Both the position numbers and the translations under genes were made by a program. From NCBI GenBank assembly GCA_022652485.1, contig JALCRK010000023.1, positions 1-51,990 of the forward strand: a stretch of DNA of 51,990 bases, written 5' to 3'. Below, piece by piece: positions 36,101 to 51,100 of this stretch. Source of the DNA: Sphingobium sp. Lineage in GTDB: Bacteria; Pseudomonadota; Alphaproteobacteria; Sphingomonadales; Sphingomonadaceae. The notes under the pieces were generated by a model. It was given only the letters and a program-made list of their open reading frames with translations, ran no database searches and had not been told where the DNA came from. Within the stretch, counting starts at the first letter, position 1; every line of letters starts with the position of its first letter.

Positions 36101-39100
36101 GCCCAGCCCGTCGCCATAGGTCATACAGAAGGGCTCGTCCGGGTCGAGATAGCGCGCGACCCGGCGCAGGCGCCCACCCGTCATGGAATTGATGCCGGTA
36201 TCGACGATCGTTACCCGCCAGTTCACCTGCTCGGCGCTGTGATATTCGATCTGCCCGGTGGAAAGATCGACCGTGATGTCATTGTGATGGACGAACAGGT
36301 TGGTGAAATATTCCTTGATCATATAGCCCTTGTAACCGGCGCATATGACAAAGTCCGTCACGCCGTGGTGGGCGTATATGTTCATGATATGCCACAATAT
36401 CGGCTTCTCGCCGATTTCGACCAGCGGCTTGGGGCGGACGACCGTTTCCTCGGAAAGGCGGGATCCGAGGCCGCCCGCCAGTATCACGGCTTTCAAGGCA
36501 ACGGGCTCCTGCAAAGGGTCCGCGCCGATCTTCCCCCGTTCCGCATCACCGCCTCCCGCACGCACGTCCTGTCGCCCCTGTGGCGGGCCACCCAGGTCCG
36601 CACCACCGACTTGCCCCGCAAGCTATAGGCGCATGACCCGGCCGCGCAAGCCTTCAATGGGAGGCGCGCTTCCGTGGCGACATCGATCCGCCGTCCCCCT
36701 GAAAAGGAAACATCCTTCCGGCCATCGCATATTCTGCTTTATGGCCTCGCCAGAGCGTTTCCGATCCTCTATCCCCCTGCCGATGAACAACGATCCCGGC
36801 ACAGCGGACGCTCGGCGACGGTCGCTCTGGCTGATCGTTTCGGCTGCGCTCGTGCCGCTGGTACTGTTCGTGATTTTCCAGGCCGGCTTCACCGCGCAGG
36901 AGCAGCGCCGCACCACCGAGGCGCAGGCATCGGCAAAGGCCGAGCAGCTGATTGCCGCCGCCGACGGGGAAGTGGCGCGCATCGCGACCATCCTTCAGGT
37001 GCTGGCCACCACGAGGGCCGTGAGGGAAGGCGACTGGCCCCGCCTCTCCGCCCGCTTCGGCGAGCTTGCGAGCTTCAATACCGACATGAAGGGTCTTGAG
37101 GTTCGACGACGGAACGAGACCGGGCCTTTCCTGAGGGCCGGGATCAGGGCCGACCGGGTCACGCGGATCGCGGACGGCTCGGCGTCGTCACGCCCCCTGT
37201 TCGTGGGCTATGCGCGGGGAGCCGGATGCCTGTGCCTCATGTTCGAACAGACGACGAGCGACCGGAACGGCACCCCCTATGTCATCACGCTGCTGACGGA
37301 CTCGACCGTGTTTCTCCGGCTGCTGCCGCCGACGGGTAAACAATTCGAGGTGTCGGCGTTCAACGGGCCGCGCGCCCGCTTCATCGCCCGTACCCTCGAC
37401 AACGGGCGGCGCTTCGGCACGATCGGATCGCGCTATCTGCAACAGGCCGTGTTCTCGGGCCGGATGACCGGGATCTATCGCGGCGTCACACTCGAAGGGT
37501 TCGATAATTATACCGCCTTCGCCCGTTCCTCCCGGACGGGATGGACCGCGCACGTCGCGATGAACTCAAACTATATCGACGAACCTTCCCGGAAGTTTAT
37601 CGGGTCCCTCGGGGCCGCCGGGCTGCTCTCGCTATTGCTCGCCGGGCTGCTGATCCGTTTCGCGATCCGCCAGCTCAATGCCTCGCGCCGCATGGCCGAG
37701 CACCTGCAACAGGCGCAGAAGCTGGAGGCTCTCGGCCAGCTCACCGGCGGCATCGCGCATGATTTCAACAACCTCCTGACACCCATCGTCGGCGCGCTCG
37801 ATCTGCTCAGCAGGCGCGAAACGGTGGACGAGCGCGGACGCAGGCTTGCCGCTGGCGCGCTCGCCTCCGCCGAGCGCGCGGCCAAGCTCACCGGGCAGCT
37901 GCTCACCTTTTCGCGCCGCCAGCAACTGCAGATCGCGCCCGTCGATGTCGCCGCGCTGGCGGGCGATCTTGCCGCGCTGGTGGAGCGGGCATTCGGGAAC
38001 GACCATCATTTCAAGGTGATCCTCGATCCCCGCGTGCAATGCGTCAGCAGCGACGTCAACCAGCTCGAACTCGCGCTGCTCAACCTCGCGCTCAACGCGC
38101 GGGACGCCTCGCCGCCGGGTGCGACCATATCGCTCTCCATCGCGCCGGATGAAGACGACACGGGCAGCGCCTCGCCGGACGTGCTGTTCCGCATGACGGA
38201 TCCCGGCGTCGGCATGGACGAAGAGACGAAGCGTCGCGCGCTCGAACCCTTTTTCACCACCAAGCCGGTGGGGCGCGGAACCGGGCTGGGGCTGGCGCAG
38301 GTGCTGGGCGTCGCCGAGCAATCCGGCGGGGCCATATCGATCGACAGCAGCCCCGGCAGCGGCACGGTGGTTTCCCTGCGCCTGCCCGGATGCGCTGCGC
38401 CCCTTTCCGAGGCCGCGAAGCCTGTGCCGTCCGGGCTCAGCGACGAATCCCGCTCCTTGCGCCTGCTCGTGATCGACGACGATGCTGCGGTCCGCGCGAC
38501 AACGGCGCGTATGCTGGAGGCTGCCGGGCATTCGGTCGATTCCGTGACCCAGGGCACGACGGCCCTCGCCGCGCTCGAAGCGGAAGCGTTCGATCTGCTG
38601 ATCGTCGATTTCGCGATGCCGGGGATGAACGGGGCCGAGCTTCTGCGCCGCGCCCGCGACATCAGGCCGGATGTGAAGGCGCTGGTGATTTCCGGCTTCT
38701 CGGACACCGAGGCGCTGGCCGCATCGGGAGTCGCGGCGCCGATCCTGGCGAAGCCGTTCAGCTCGGAAAAGCTTCTCGACGCCGTCGCAAGGGCCGCGAA
38801 TGGCCCGTCGGAGCCCCCGGCTTAGAACGAATAGGTGATCGTGCCGACCACCGTCGCATTGGCGAGCGGGTCATGCCCGTGATGGGCGGCGTCGATATAA
38901 TGCGCGCCCAGCTCCAGCTTCCCCAGCTCGGCCGAGAGGCCCAGCGACCAGTCCAGCTTGCGGTCGGCGAAGGCGCCGTCCTCGATGCCGAAGCTGCCAT
39001 CCACCGAAATGGGCGTGCCGCCGAGCGGCATCGCGGCTTTCAGCGCGGCGTAGCTGTTGTCGGTGCCGCCGATATGATCCTGTGCGGGCGCATAGCCCAG

Positions 39101-42100
39101 TTCGAGGCCGATCGTCCCCGCGCCGAGGGCGAGCGATGCCTCCGCGCCCAGTTCGGCATAATTGTTCGCACTCGCGCCGGGGTAGAGATACCACATCGCC
39201 CACAGGTCGACATCCACCGGCCCGAGCGAACCGGAATAGCCCACAGCGGGGTCGAATTCGATGTCGTCGCCGCCCAGACCGGAGACATTGGAGCCCCAGA
39301 ACCCGGCATATAGCCCGCTGTCGTGCCGCACCCACAGTTCCGGCTGGACCGCGGGCTTCTTGTCGGTGAGGGAATAGCCGCGGAAGCGGTAGTCGCTCGC
39401 GAGCGTGACGGTGCCGTCGATTGACCAGGCGCCGCCGCTCTCTTCTTCGGCGCGCGCACTCGCCGGCACGGACAAGGCCGTGATGCAGGCGGCCGCCGCC
39501 AACAGGCTGAATATCTTCATGGGTCTCTCCTAAAATGATCAGGCGGCGTCGCGGGCCGGAATGTCGGGGTCCTGCCACAGGGGCAGATGAAGGAACGCGC
39601 GCGCGCCTGTGCCTTTGCCGTCGCTTTCGAGCCGGAATTCCCCGCTCATCGCGCGCACCGTGTTGGCGCACCAGTGGAGGCCAAGGCCGCCCGATTTCGA
39701 TGTGCGGGTCGAGAAGCCGCGCTCGAACAGCCGCTCGGAGATGTCGGGCGCAAATCCCGCGCCATTGTCGCGCACCGTGATGGTGCAGGTGCCGGAGACG
39801 GGATCCTGGCTCGCCTGCAGGCTGATCGCGCCGTCTTCGCGCCCGCTTTCCCGGATCGCCTCCAGCGCGTTGGTCACGATATTCTCCAGCACCTGGCTCA
39901 GGAGAACGCGGTTGCCGGTAGCGGCGACATAGCCATCGCACCGCACATCGACCGCGACGGTCATGTTCTCGGCATAGCGCGCGATGTTGCCCGAGTGGCT
40001 GAGAAGCCCGGCCAGATCGCACCGCTCGTCGAACCGCGTTTCGCGCTGATCCTTCCCCGCGAGGTCGATGGCGTCGAGGGCGTTGGTCAGGTTGCGGGCG
40101 GCCTCGCGAATCTGCTGGTGCCGCATCGCGTGCAGCGCGCCGACATGCTCGTGCGCGGCGGCGAGAAACTCCTTCAGCTTCGCGCGGCGCTCCGGCGGGG
40201 TCGTCTCGTTCGCCAGCTCCTGCAGCGCGCGGGGCGCATGGGAGGGCAGCGGATCGGCGCTACCCTGATCGAGCGTTTCGAGGATCACGCGCACCGGGCT
40301 GAGGCAGTTGCGGAGATTGTGCATCAGCCCCACGGCGCTCTGCGATTTTCCGAGCGTGAAGGAGCGCGATTCGAGCTGCGCGCGCAACCCCTGCAGCTCC
40401 TTCGTCATATGGTTGAATTCATCCTGCAGGCCGCCCAGCTCGTTGGCGGGCGCTGGCGCATCCATCTCCCGCAGCTCGCCCGTCTCGCGAATATGGCTGA
40501 CATGCAGGTGGAGGCGCTCCACAGGCTCCAGCACCAGCGTCCGCACGCGCCTGCCGAGCGCCACCAGCAGCAGCAGGATCACCGCCATGACGCCGCCGAA
40601 CGTGATGGAAAGCAGCTCGTTCGCCGCCGCCGTGAGCGGCCGCTTGAGATGGAGATGCAGCGCGGCGACCGTATGTCCATCCAGCCCCTTGAACGGCGCG
40701 ATGACCTCGATGGTGTCGGCGCGCTTGTCGATACTGGTGGCGGCGACGCGCGCTGCCGGATCGAGTTCGGTCGCCACCTGAAGCGCCTGCGTCGCCTTGT
40801 CGTTGCCGATCTTGTCGATGAACACCAGAAAGCCGGGCGTGGCGCCTCCGCCGTCGCTCCTGCGCAGCTGCACCGCCGCCAGCCCGTAAAGCTCGCCGCC
40901 GAAGGTGACGAAGGTCTGGGCGCCGTTGCGGGCGCGAACCTGCTGGACGAATGCCGGTCGGGTCACCCAGCCCTTGAGCGTAGCCGCCAGCCCCGGCAAG
41001 GCCTCGCCCGACCCCCTATCGAACGCGAACGCCCGCGCGGCGCCACCGTCATAGCGATAAATGGCCAGTCCATCGACCAGCGCGTTGTGAAAGGATTCCG
41101 CATTGACGTTGCTCGCTTCATAGGCGGCATTGAAATCCTGCGCATAATGATAGCTGTCATCCCAGACTGCCCAGTCCTTCGAACGGGACGTGAGCGAACG
41201 GAGGCTGGATTTCTGGAAATCCGCAACCCGCCCCAGATGCGCCTGCAGCTCCCGTCCCTCAAGCGTGTCGAAGGTCCGGTCGATCATCGCGCTGAGCAAC
41301 AGGAACAGCGCGCTGACCGCGACAACGCCGATCACCGCCAGATTGAACAGCAGCGTGTTGCCTATCCGGCCGCCGCCCCTCCGGCGGTCGCTCCGGGTTG
41401 ATGCCGGACTCCGGCTCAACTCATTCACCGATCGCCGCCGGATGCCATACCGCATCCCTCTCGCCCCAGGCGCTTTCGACGTGCCGAGTCGCCTCGTCCA
41501 TCGAAACCGGCCGGCCGAACAGATAGCCCTGCATGTGCGAGCATCCGGTCACACGGAGCATCTGGCACTGCTCTTCCGTTTCCACGCCTTCCGCGACGAT
41601 GTGCAGGCCGAGCGCGCGGGCGAGATGCACCACGGAGCTGACGATGGCGGCACTGTGCCGGTCATGGCCCAGCCCCTCGATGAAGCTCTTGTCGATCTTG
41701 ATGCAGTTCAGCGAGAAACTCTTGATGTTGAACAGGCTGGAATAGCCGGTGCCGAAATCGTCGAGCGCGACGCGATATCCCTGGTCTTGCAGTTGCTGCA
41801 GCACTTTGGCCGCCCAGTCGACATCCTCGAATATCGTGGTTTCGGTAATCTCGATCTGGACATTGCGGGGCGCGATCCCCGCCCGCTCCACCCGCGCGTT
41901 CAGCCACTCGACGAAATTGGCGCGCTTGAACTGGCGGGGCGAAAAATTGATCGATACGAACAGCCCCGGCCAGCTGCGGCAATCCTCCAGCGCGCGGTCC
42001 ACCACCCATTCGCCCAGCTCGTCGATCAGGTCGCTTTCCTCGGCGATCGGAATGAAGACCGCCGGAGAGACAAAGCCGTGCTCCGGGCTGGCCCAGCGCA

Positions 42101-45100
42101 GCAGCGCCTCGAACCCCACGGGCTTGAGGTCGTCCCGCTCCACGATGGGCTGATAGTGCAGCGTAAACTCCTCGTTGACGATCGCCTTGCGCAAGCCTGT
42201 CTCGATCAGCTGGCGGAACCGCTGGCTCTCGTCCATCGCCACGTCGAACACGCATACCCGCCCGCGCCCGCTTCTCTTGGCCTCGAACAGCGCGAGGTCG
42301 GCAAAGCGCATCAGCTCGCTCGCGTCGCGGTGCGGCTGGCTCTTGGGCAGCATCAGCCCGCACGACGCGCCGATGCGCACCGAATTGCCGAAGATGGAGA
42401 AGCTGCGCGTGCAGGCCTCGACCAGCCCTTTGCAGATGGCTTCGGCGTCATGCGATGCATCTGTGGGCAACAGCAAGCCGAATTCGTCTCCCCCAAGGCG
42501 GGCGACGAGCGCCTTGTCGGGAACCCCGTCCCGCAACAGCTCGTAAACGGCGATGAGCAGATCGTCCCCCGCGCCGTGGCCGAACGTGTCGTTGACATGC
42601 TTGAACCGATCCAGATCGATCAGCGCGAGGGCATAGTCGGCGTCCTCGCGGACAATGCGGCAGGCCAGCTCCTGCAGGAAGGCCTGGCGGTTCGGTGCTC
42701 CGGTGAGCGAATCATGCAGCGCGGCATGGCGCGCGCGCGCCTCGCTCGTCGCCAGCTCGGCCACTTTCTGCTGCAACAATTCGAGCTGCCCGGTGTCATG
42801 ATCCCACCGCTGGCACAGCGCGACGGCCATCTGCCGGATCTCCTCGTTCGAGAACGGCTTGCTGATGTAGAATATCTTGTCGGCTGGCCCGGCGACCGCG
42901 GCGATATCGGTCGCGGAATGATCCGAATAGGCCGTGACGATCACCAGATTGATGTCGCTATCGATCGCGCGGATGCGGCGCGCGGTCTCGCGCCCGTCGA
43001 TCCCCGGCGGCATCCGCACGTCGATGAACGCGACCTTGAACGGATCGTGCTGCGCGCAGGCCTGCTGCACCATCGCCACGGCGTCCAGACCCTGGGCGGC
43101 GAAATGCACATCGAACACGATGTTCCCGCGCGAGGCGCTCTGATCGGAAGCCGGGGCGTCGCCAAACAGCTCCTCCGCGAGAGCACTCATATGATCGGGC
43201 GGGGAAACGGCTGCCGCTTCAGCCAAAACATGCTGGTAGGCCTCGCGGACCGACCTTTCATCATCAACTACCAATATCTTCACGGCGCTTCCTCACCCCA
43301 CTTGGGCCGACAGGAAAAGGTAAAGCGGAGGTGCTAAAATATTCTTATCCCGTCCTCCGGGGCGCGCCCTCGCGCGGGCAAGGCAGCGCGGAGCCGCCTC
43401 TTTTCCACCTGCCGCATTCGGCGCGTTCCGTGGAACCGGCCACCCGCTTCGGCGTTGACCGGGTTCCATCAGGGAGGTTCACATGGCTATGTTTCTCGAT
43501 CCCGATTATATCCGGGTCAGGCTTGAGCGTTGCCGGGATCTGGCGAACCGGGCCAAAAACCCGGAGCTGAGGACGATCCATCTCGCGCATGTCCAGCATT
43601 ATCAGAGAATGCTCGAATGCTCCGTGATCACGACCCGGCCCTCGGCGCCCTGACTTTTATGATTAAATCTTCCCGTGTTTTGAAATGCGACGAGTTGAGG
43701 AACCCGCCCCGCTTCCGTCTGTTTTACCGCTGCGACCGGACGGAGGAAACTCTGTCAGATATGAGGCCCGGCCATTGTGTCGGGCCTCTTTTTGTCACCG
43801 CGCCCCATCATTCTCCGTCGCGATCAGGATGACGCATTCCACGCCATCGGGCGGGAACAGGTGCTTCACGCCGGAGAGACCCTTCTGCGCGCGCAGCAGG
43901 GCGCTGCCCATGCCGCGCCGTGCGGGCTCCACGACCGGCGGGCCGCCCTCCTCCTTCCAGTGCAGCATCACGCCGCCATCGCCTTCCACCGCCCAGCGGA
44001 TGTTCACCGCACCCCCCGCAACGGATAGCGCGCCATATTTGACAGCGTTGGTGCACAGCTCATGGAGAATGAGCGCCAGGGGGATACAGCTCGCGTTCGG
44101 CAGCTGCGCTTTTGGCCCGGACAGGCGGATATTCGCGCCGTCGCGAAACGGGGCCACCGCGGTTTCGACCAGCGCTCCGACCTCGCGCGCGGATGCCTCG
44201 CGGGCATGGGCCACATCGGTCGCGCGGGCCAGCGCGCCGATCCGCGCGGAAAAATCGTCCAGAAATTCTGCCGGACCTGAACTGCGGTGGGTAAGCGACG
44301 CCATCGACTGCACGACCGCCAGCAGGTTCTTGACGCGATGGCCCAGCTCCGCGCTGAGCATCGCTTCGCGTTCGCGCGCGGCCTCCAGATCCTGCAACAG
44401 CCGCCGCATAATCTCGCCGATGTTGATGAGGATGAAGCAGGACAGCACGAACAGCCCCGCCATGATGAAATCGGCCCGCCCGAAATCGAGCACGGTAAAG
44501 CCGGGCCGGAACAGGCGGTTGCCGACGATGGCCGAGAACAGGGCTGTCGCGGCGGCCCATCGCCAGCCGAGGAATAGCGCCGCCAGCACCACGGCGGGAA
44601 AATAGGTGACGAACGGCACCCCGGCCGCGCCTCGGTCGATCAGCCAGCGGAGAGCCGTCGGCACCAGCACCGAAACGATCGTCCAGAACAGATTGACCGG
44701 AAAGGGCCTCTTGGCGAGGATCGCCGTTCTGACCGCCGGAAACCGAGTCACAGCCGGATGCTCCCTTCTCCCCGGCGGGAGGTGTGTCATGGCAGCCGTC
44801 CCGCCGCAATGACTTTTTGACCCGATTCCCCTTACGTCTTGCGCGCGGGCGCTTTATGGAGGGACCGCATCAGGCGGGAAGCCGTCTCCCGCTCACGCCA
44901 TCGGAGATCCGTTCCATGCACGAGGCAGTCGAGCCATCCCTGCTGGGCGAAGGCGTCCTTCTGCTCGGGTTCGCGCTCGGCTTCGTGCTGCTGTTCCGCA
45001 GGCTCGGCTTGGGAGCAACGCTGGGCTACCTCCTCGCGGGGATCGTCGTCGGGCCGCAGGTGCTGGGCCTCGCCGGCGATGCCCCCGCCAAGATGGGCAT

Positions 45101-48100
45101 CGCGGAGCTGGGCATCACCCTGCTGCTGTTCATCGTCGGGCTTGAGCTTAATCCGTCGCGGCTGTGGCGGATGAAGCAGGAAATTCTCGGCATCGGCCTG
45201 TTGCAGGTGGTCGCCTGCGGGCTGGCGGTGGCCGGGGTGATCACGTTTGCGGGTTTCTCGCCCGGCGCGGCGCTCGCGCTCGGCCTGCCGCTCGCGCTGT
45301 CTTCCACCGCGCAGGTGCTGCCGATGCTGCGCAGCTCCGGGCGGCTGCACACGCCGTTCGGCGAGCGGGCCTTCGCGATCCTGCTGTTTCAGGATCTCTC
45401 GATCATTCCGCTCATCACGATCATCGCCGCCATGAGCCGCAATCCCGCCCAGGCCGGAGACACGCCGGGCTGGCAGCTCGCGCTCTATACCGTGATCGCG
45501 ATTGGCGGGCTGGTCGCGGCGGGACGCTTCGCCATCCGCCCGCTGTTCCGCCTGATCGGCAATCTCGGCGAGCGCGAGATGTTCGTCGTCGCGGCGCTGT
45601 TCACCGTGATCGGTTCCGCCGCGCTGATGGAATATCTCGGCCTCTCGACCGCGCTTGGCGCGTTCATCGCGGGCGTGATGCTGGCCGACTCGCCCTACCG
45701 GCACGAGCTGGAGGCCGATGTCGAGCCGTTCCGCTCGATCCTGCTGGGCCTGTTCTTCCTCGCCGTTGGCATGATGCTCGATCTGGGGGCCATCGCCGCC
45801 CGGCCCCTGTTCATCATCGGCATGGCGCTGCTGCTCATCGCGGTGAAGGCGGCGGTGATCTTCGTCATCGCGCGTCTGGTACGGATGCCGTGGCGCAGCG
45901 CGCTGGCGCTGGGTCTGCTGCTGAGCCAGGGCGGCGAATTCGGCTTCGTGCTGTTCACGCAGGCCCAGTCCGCGCTCCTCATCGCGCCGGAGACGGTGAG
46001 CCTGTTCGGCGCGGTCGTCACCCTGTCGATGGCGACGACGCCGTTCCTGATGGCCGCCACCCGCCGCCTGCGCCAGGCGCCCGCGGCACCGGAGGACGCC
46101 TCCCGCGAGGAACCCAGCGCGGACGGCGCAAACGCCATCGTGGTGGGCTATGGCCGCTTCGGCCAGACGGTCGCGCAGATGCTGATCGCGAGTGAGGTGC
46201 CCGTCACCCTGATCGACAACGATACCGAGATGATCGACGTCGCGGGGACATTCGGCGCCAAGGTCTATTTCGGTGACGGCACCCGGGTCGAGCTGCTGCG
46301 TCAGGCGGGCGCGGAGGACGCCGCGCTGATCCTGTTCTGCATCGATGGCGACCAGATTTCGGCGGACTTCCTGGAGAATGTCCATCAGGCCTTCCCCAAT
46401 GCCGCGATCTATGTGCGCGCCTATGACCGCCGGGCGGTGATCAAGCTGGGCGGCTCGCCCGCCAGCTACATCGTCCGCGAGGTGATGGAGTCCGCGATCC
46501 GGATGGCGCGCATGGCACTGGAGGCGACGGACGTCGGCATCGAGGCGATCGACCGCGCCGAGGACATGTATCGCGCCCGCGACCGGGAACGCCTCCACAA
46601 GCAGTTCGAGACCGGAGACGTGCGTGACGCGCGCGACCGGATTCTCGTGCAGAAGGAACGGGGTCGCTAGAGCATCGTGCGCAAAAATGGGAACCGGTTT
46701 TGCGCAAGAAACGATGCGACACCAAAAATATAGAGCGCGCGTCCTGCGTCAGATTTAACGCAGCGCGCTATAGAACGGGTTGGCCCGCGTCCTATATCTT
46801 GTCGACATAGATCAGGCTGCCGGGGCCGAGCCGGTCCAGCACGCTGGCAAGATCATTCCCTGCCACCGCGAGGCATCCCTGGCTGCGGCCCAGCTTGCCC
46901 TTGTCCTGCGCCATTTGCGAGCTGACATACCATGCGCCGTGGATCACCAGCGCGCGCGCCTCGGCGTTGCAGTTGCTCGGATCGAGGCCGATCAGGCGGC
47001 GCGAGCGCCCATGCTTGCCTTCATAGAGATCGCCGGTGAGATAGGCTCCCGCCGAGGACGCCTCCGACCCCGGCTCGTTGGAAAAGCGCTCAAGCCAGCC
47101 GCTATGATCCGGGTCGGAGCCCTTGCCGTGCGCCACGAGCACCGTCTGCCGCGCGCCGCTCGCGATATCGAGGATATGGAAGCGCGGCTGGCGCGAAGGG
47201 AGCGCAAAATCGACCATGCCGATGCGGTCTCCGGCCGTGATCCGGGAGCCGAGTCGCGCCCGCGCGGCTAACGCCCGCTGCTGCAACCCGTCAAAGCCCT
47301 CTATCCTCGCGACGCGGGCAGGGGCCATCGCCACCGGCATCAGCGCCGCCACCGCGCCGCTCAGGCAGAATTGTCGTCGCGAAATCATGATTCGATACTA
47401 CACCAGTCGCGTAAAAACTTCTAAACGGAAATGCCATGCCATCCGCATCTGACACCGCCCGGATCATCCTGCGCCCCGCGCGCCACTGGGCACGATGTAG
47501 GGTCGCCCCCCTCGTTCGTCTAGGGTTGCTCTGTTGCGCCCTGCTGATGGGCGCGTCCGTCCATGCACAGCTACCCGCTCCCGCCCCCGTGCCGCACTGG
47601 ACCCCGGCGCAGGTCGAGCGGCTGATCCAGTGGCTGGATTTCGCGCGCGACGACGCGCTGTCGGTGGCGGTCAGCGAGGGGCTGGGCCTGCGCGCCGCGC
47701 AAGCGTCGGGCGACAGCGCACGGATCGACGCGGCGGCGACGCATGCGGCTGCAAAACTGCTCGATGGCTTTTACCGGGGCTGCTGCGATGCGTCGCTGCG
47801 GGACGGCTGGCATATCGCGGGGGACCGTCCTGCCGCCGATCCGCGCGCGCTCATCGCCGATGCCCTCGCGCGCAACCAGCTCGACCGGCTCTTTATCGAT
47901 GCCGAGCCGCATCATCCCTTCTACCGCGCATTGCGTCGCGCCTACGCGAAGGAGGCCGATCCCGCCCGCCGCGCCGCGCTCGCCGCCAACATGGATCGCT
48001 GGCGCTGGATGCCGCGCGATCTCGGTCGGCGCTATCTGCTGGTCAACGCGGCCTCGTTCGAGGCGATGCTGTGGCAGGATGGCAAGCTCGCCGGGCGATG

Positions 48101-51100
48101 GGAGGTGATCGTCGGCAAGACCAAATCGCCGACACCCATCTTCGCCGCGAAAGTCACCGGCGTGGTCATCAACCCGTGGTGGGAAATCCCGTCCTCGATC
48201 GCGGCGGAAGGCATCTCCGCGATGGTACGGCGCAATCCGGCGGCGGCGGCGAAGCGCGGCTATGTCTATCAGAACGGGCGCTATCGCCAGAAGCCCGGCC
48301 CCGCCAATGCGCTGGGGCGGATGAAGCTCGTCATGCCCAATCCTTATGACGTCTATCTGCATGATACGCCGTCCCAGGGTCTGTTCGACCGCGACGTGCG
48401 CGCCTTCAGCCACGGCTGCGTGCGCGTCGGCGCGGCGCTCGATCTCGCGGCGGCGCTGCTGGGCTCAAGCGGCTGGGACCGCGCCCGGATCGATGCCGCC
48501 GTTGCTGCGGGCGAAACGCAGACCGTCCCGCTCGCCGAACCGATTCCCGTCTATATCGCCTATTTCACCGCCGAGCCGGACGAAGACGGCGCGATGCGCT
48601 ATTTCCCCGACATCTACGGGCGCGACACGGCGGCGGTTTCGCCGGACAGCGGCAAGCCGTGCGGGGTGTGATCAGGATTCCTTACCCCTGTCTGTAACCG
48701 TCATTCCCGCGAAAGCGGGAATCTGGCGATTTGCAAGCGAACCTAGGGCTGATCGACATTCAGATGATGACGTGACGAAAATGGTGGTTTTGCGTGACCC
48801 GGAGCGCAGCGTACTACAGGTACGTGAGCACCGGAAGCACGGAAAATCGCCATTTGCAGGCCGCCAGGGCTGAATGTCGATCGGCCCTAGAGCATCGTGC
48901 GCAAAAGTGGGAACCGGTTTTGCGCAAGAAACGATGCGACACCAAAAATATAGAGCGCGCGTCATGCGTCAGATTTAACGCAGCGCGCTCTATATCTGGA
49001 TCCCCGCTTTCGCGGGGATGACGATAGGCTGGTTGTTGTGCCTCGGAGACCGTCAGGAACGAAGTGGCAGGCGCGGGCGTTTCCCCTTTCCTCCCTGAGG
49101 GAGCGGAAAAAGGAACCACCCCCATGCTTTACACCGTCGCCGTCATCCTGCTCATTTTATGGGCGCTCGGTTTTCTCGTCGTCCATGTCGGCGGCGGCCT
49201 CATCCACCTGCTATTGGTCTTGGCCGTCATTGCCGTGATCTACCAGCTGGTCACCGGCCGCCGCGCCCTATAGCGCTGAGGCCGCATTCCGCGCGCGCGC
49301 GTCTAATATTAAAATCCTTTGTTATCAATAGAATAGATCCGAAACAGAAGGGTTGCATTTTGCTTCGTGAGGCTCAACAACACACCCAACGAACAACGAT
49401 TGGGCAGGGGCATGAATCACATCATCCGGGAGGCTGGCGTCGCGGACATCGAGGCGCTGGCGGAGCTTAAGCTCACCACCTTCCGCCAGACATTTCTCGA
49501 AGGGTTCGCCATACCCTATCCGCCCGCCGATCTCGCCCTGTTCGAGGCAGAAAGCTATGGCCGCCCCCGCATCGAAGCCGAGCTGGCCGACCCCTCGCAC
49601 CGGACATGGGTGGCGGAAGCGGACGGGCGGCTCCTCGCTTATGCGCATGTCGGCCCCTGCAAGCTGCCACACGAGGATGTGCGCCCCGGAGACGCGGAGC
49701 TGTATCAGCTTTATCTTCGCGAGGAAGCGCAGGGCGTGGGGCTGGGGAAACGCCTGCTCGATCTTGCGCTGCTGCCCCACGGCGACCTCGCCGCCCCCGT
49801 CTGGCTCGGCGTCTGGTCCGGCAACACCAAGGCGCAGGCGCTCTACCAGAGGCGGGGGTTCCGGCAGGTCAGCACCTACGGGTTCCGCGTCGGCACCTGG
49901 TTCGACGAGGAATATATCTATAAGCGGATTTAATCCGGCAGCAGCGCCTTCCGGTTCTTGCGCACCGCCTCGATGATCCACTCCTTGCCCGCCTTGATCC
50001 GCGCGAGCTGGTGCGTGTCCTTGTGCGTCACCAGCCAGAACGAGCGGGTGATGCGCTGGTCCGGCAATACCGGCCTGAGCGCCGGGTCGGAATCGCCGAT
50101 GAAGCAGGGCAGCACGCCCACGCCCGCCCCGGAGGCGATCAGATGATGCTGCGCGTTGATGCTGGAGGAGCGCAGACGAGGCGAGAGACCCGGATGCAAC
50201 TCGTCCAGATAGCGCAGCTCGGGCGCATAAAGCAGATCCGGGATATAGCCGATCAGGCGGTGTCCGGTCGCCAGGTCCGCGGCGCGCTTTGGCGTGCCGT
50301 GCCGCCGCAGATAATCCGTGGTCGCATAGAGCCGCAGCGCATAATCGGCAAGCTTGCGCGCCATCACCGGCCCCGCCTTGGGCCGGGACAGCATCACCGC
50401 GATATCGGTTTCCCGTTTCGATAGGCTGAGGAAACCGCTGCTGGCCACGAGGTCGAACGTCAGCTCCGGATGCGGATCGATAAAGTCGGAGATGTGCTTT
50501 GCCAGAAACCAGCTGCCGAATCCCTCCGAGGCACTGATCCGCAACGTGCCCGAAAGGACAGGGTTGCTGCCGCCCTTGCCGCCCTCGCCGATCTGCGCGG
50601 CCGATTGCGCCATCGCCTCCACCCGGAGCAGCAGCGCCTCGCCCGCCTCCGTGAGCACCTGCCCCTCGCGCGTCTGCTCGAACAGATTGGCGCCAACCCG
50701 CGTCTCGAGGCGGCGGAGACGGCGGCCCATAGTCGTCGGATCGAGGTTGAGGCGGGCGCCCGCGCGGCTAAGCTGCCCCGCTCTCGCGATGGCGAGGAAG
50801 ATCTGTAGGTCGCTCCAATCCAATCCCTGCATAAATGCAGCCAGTACCAGCAAATTTGCGCATTGTCTGCATGGATATAAATGCGCATGAGGAACGGATG
50901 ATTGAGAGGAGCTTGTCTGTACCATGCGCACGATTGACCATTTCATAGCCGGCGGCACGGCTGGCCTGGCCTCTGGCCGCAGCAGCGATGTGTTCGATCC
51001 CAATAGCGGCGCCGTACAGGCGCAGCTGATGCTCGGCGATGCGGCAGTGCTGGATCGCGCGGTAGCGGCGGCGCAGGCGGCGCAACCGGGCTGGGCGGCG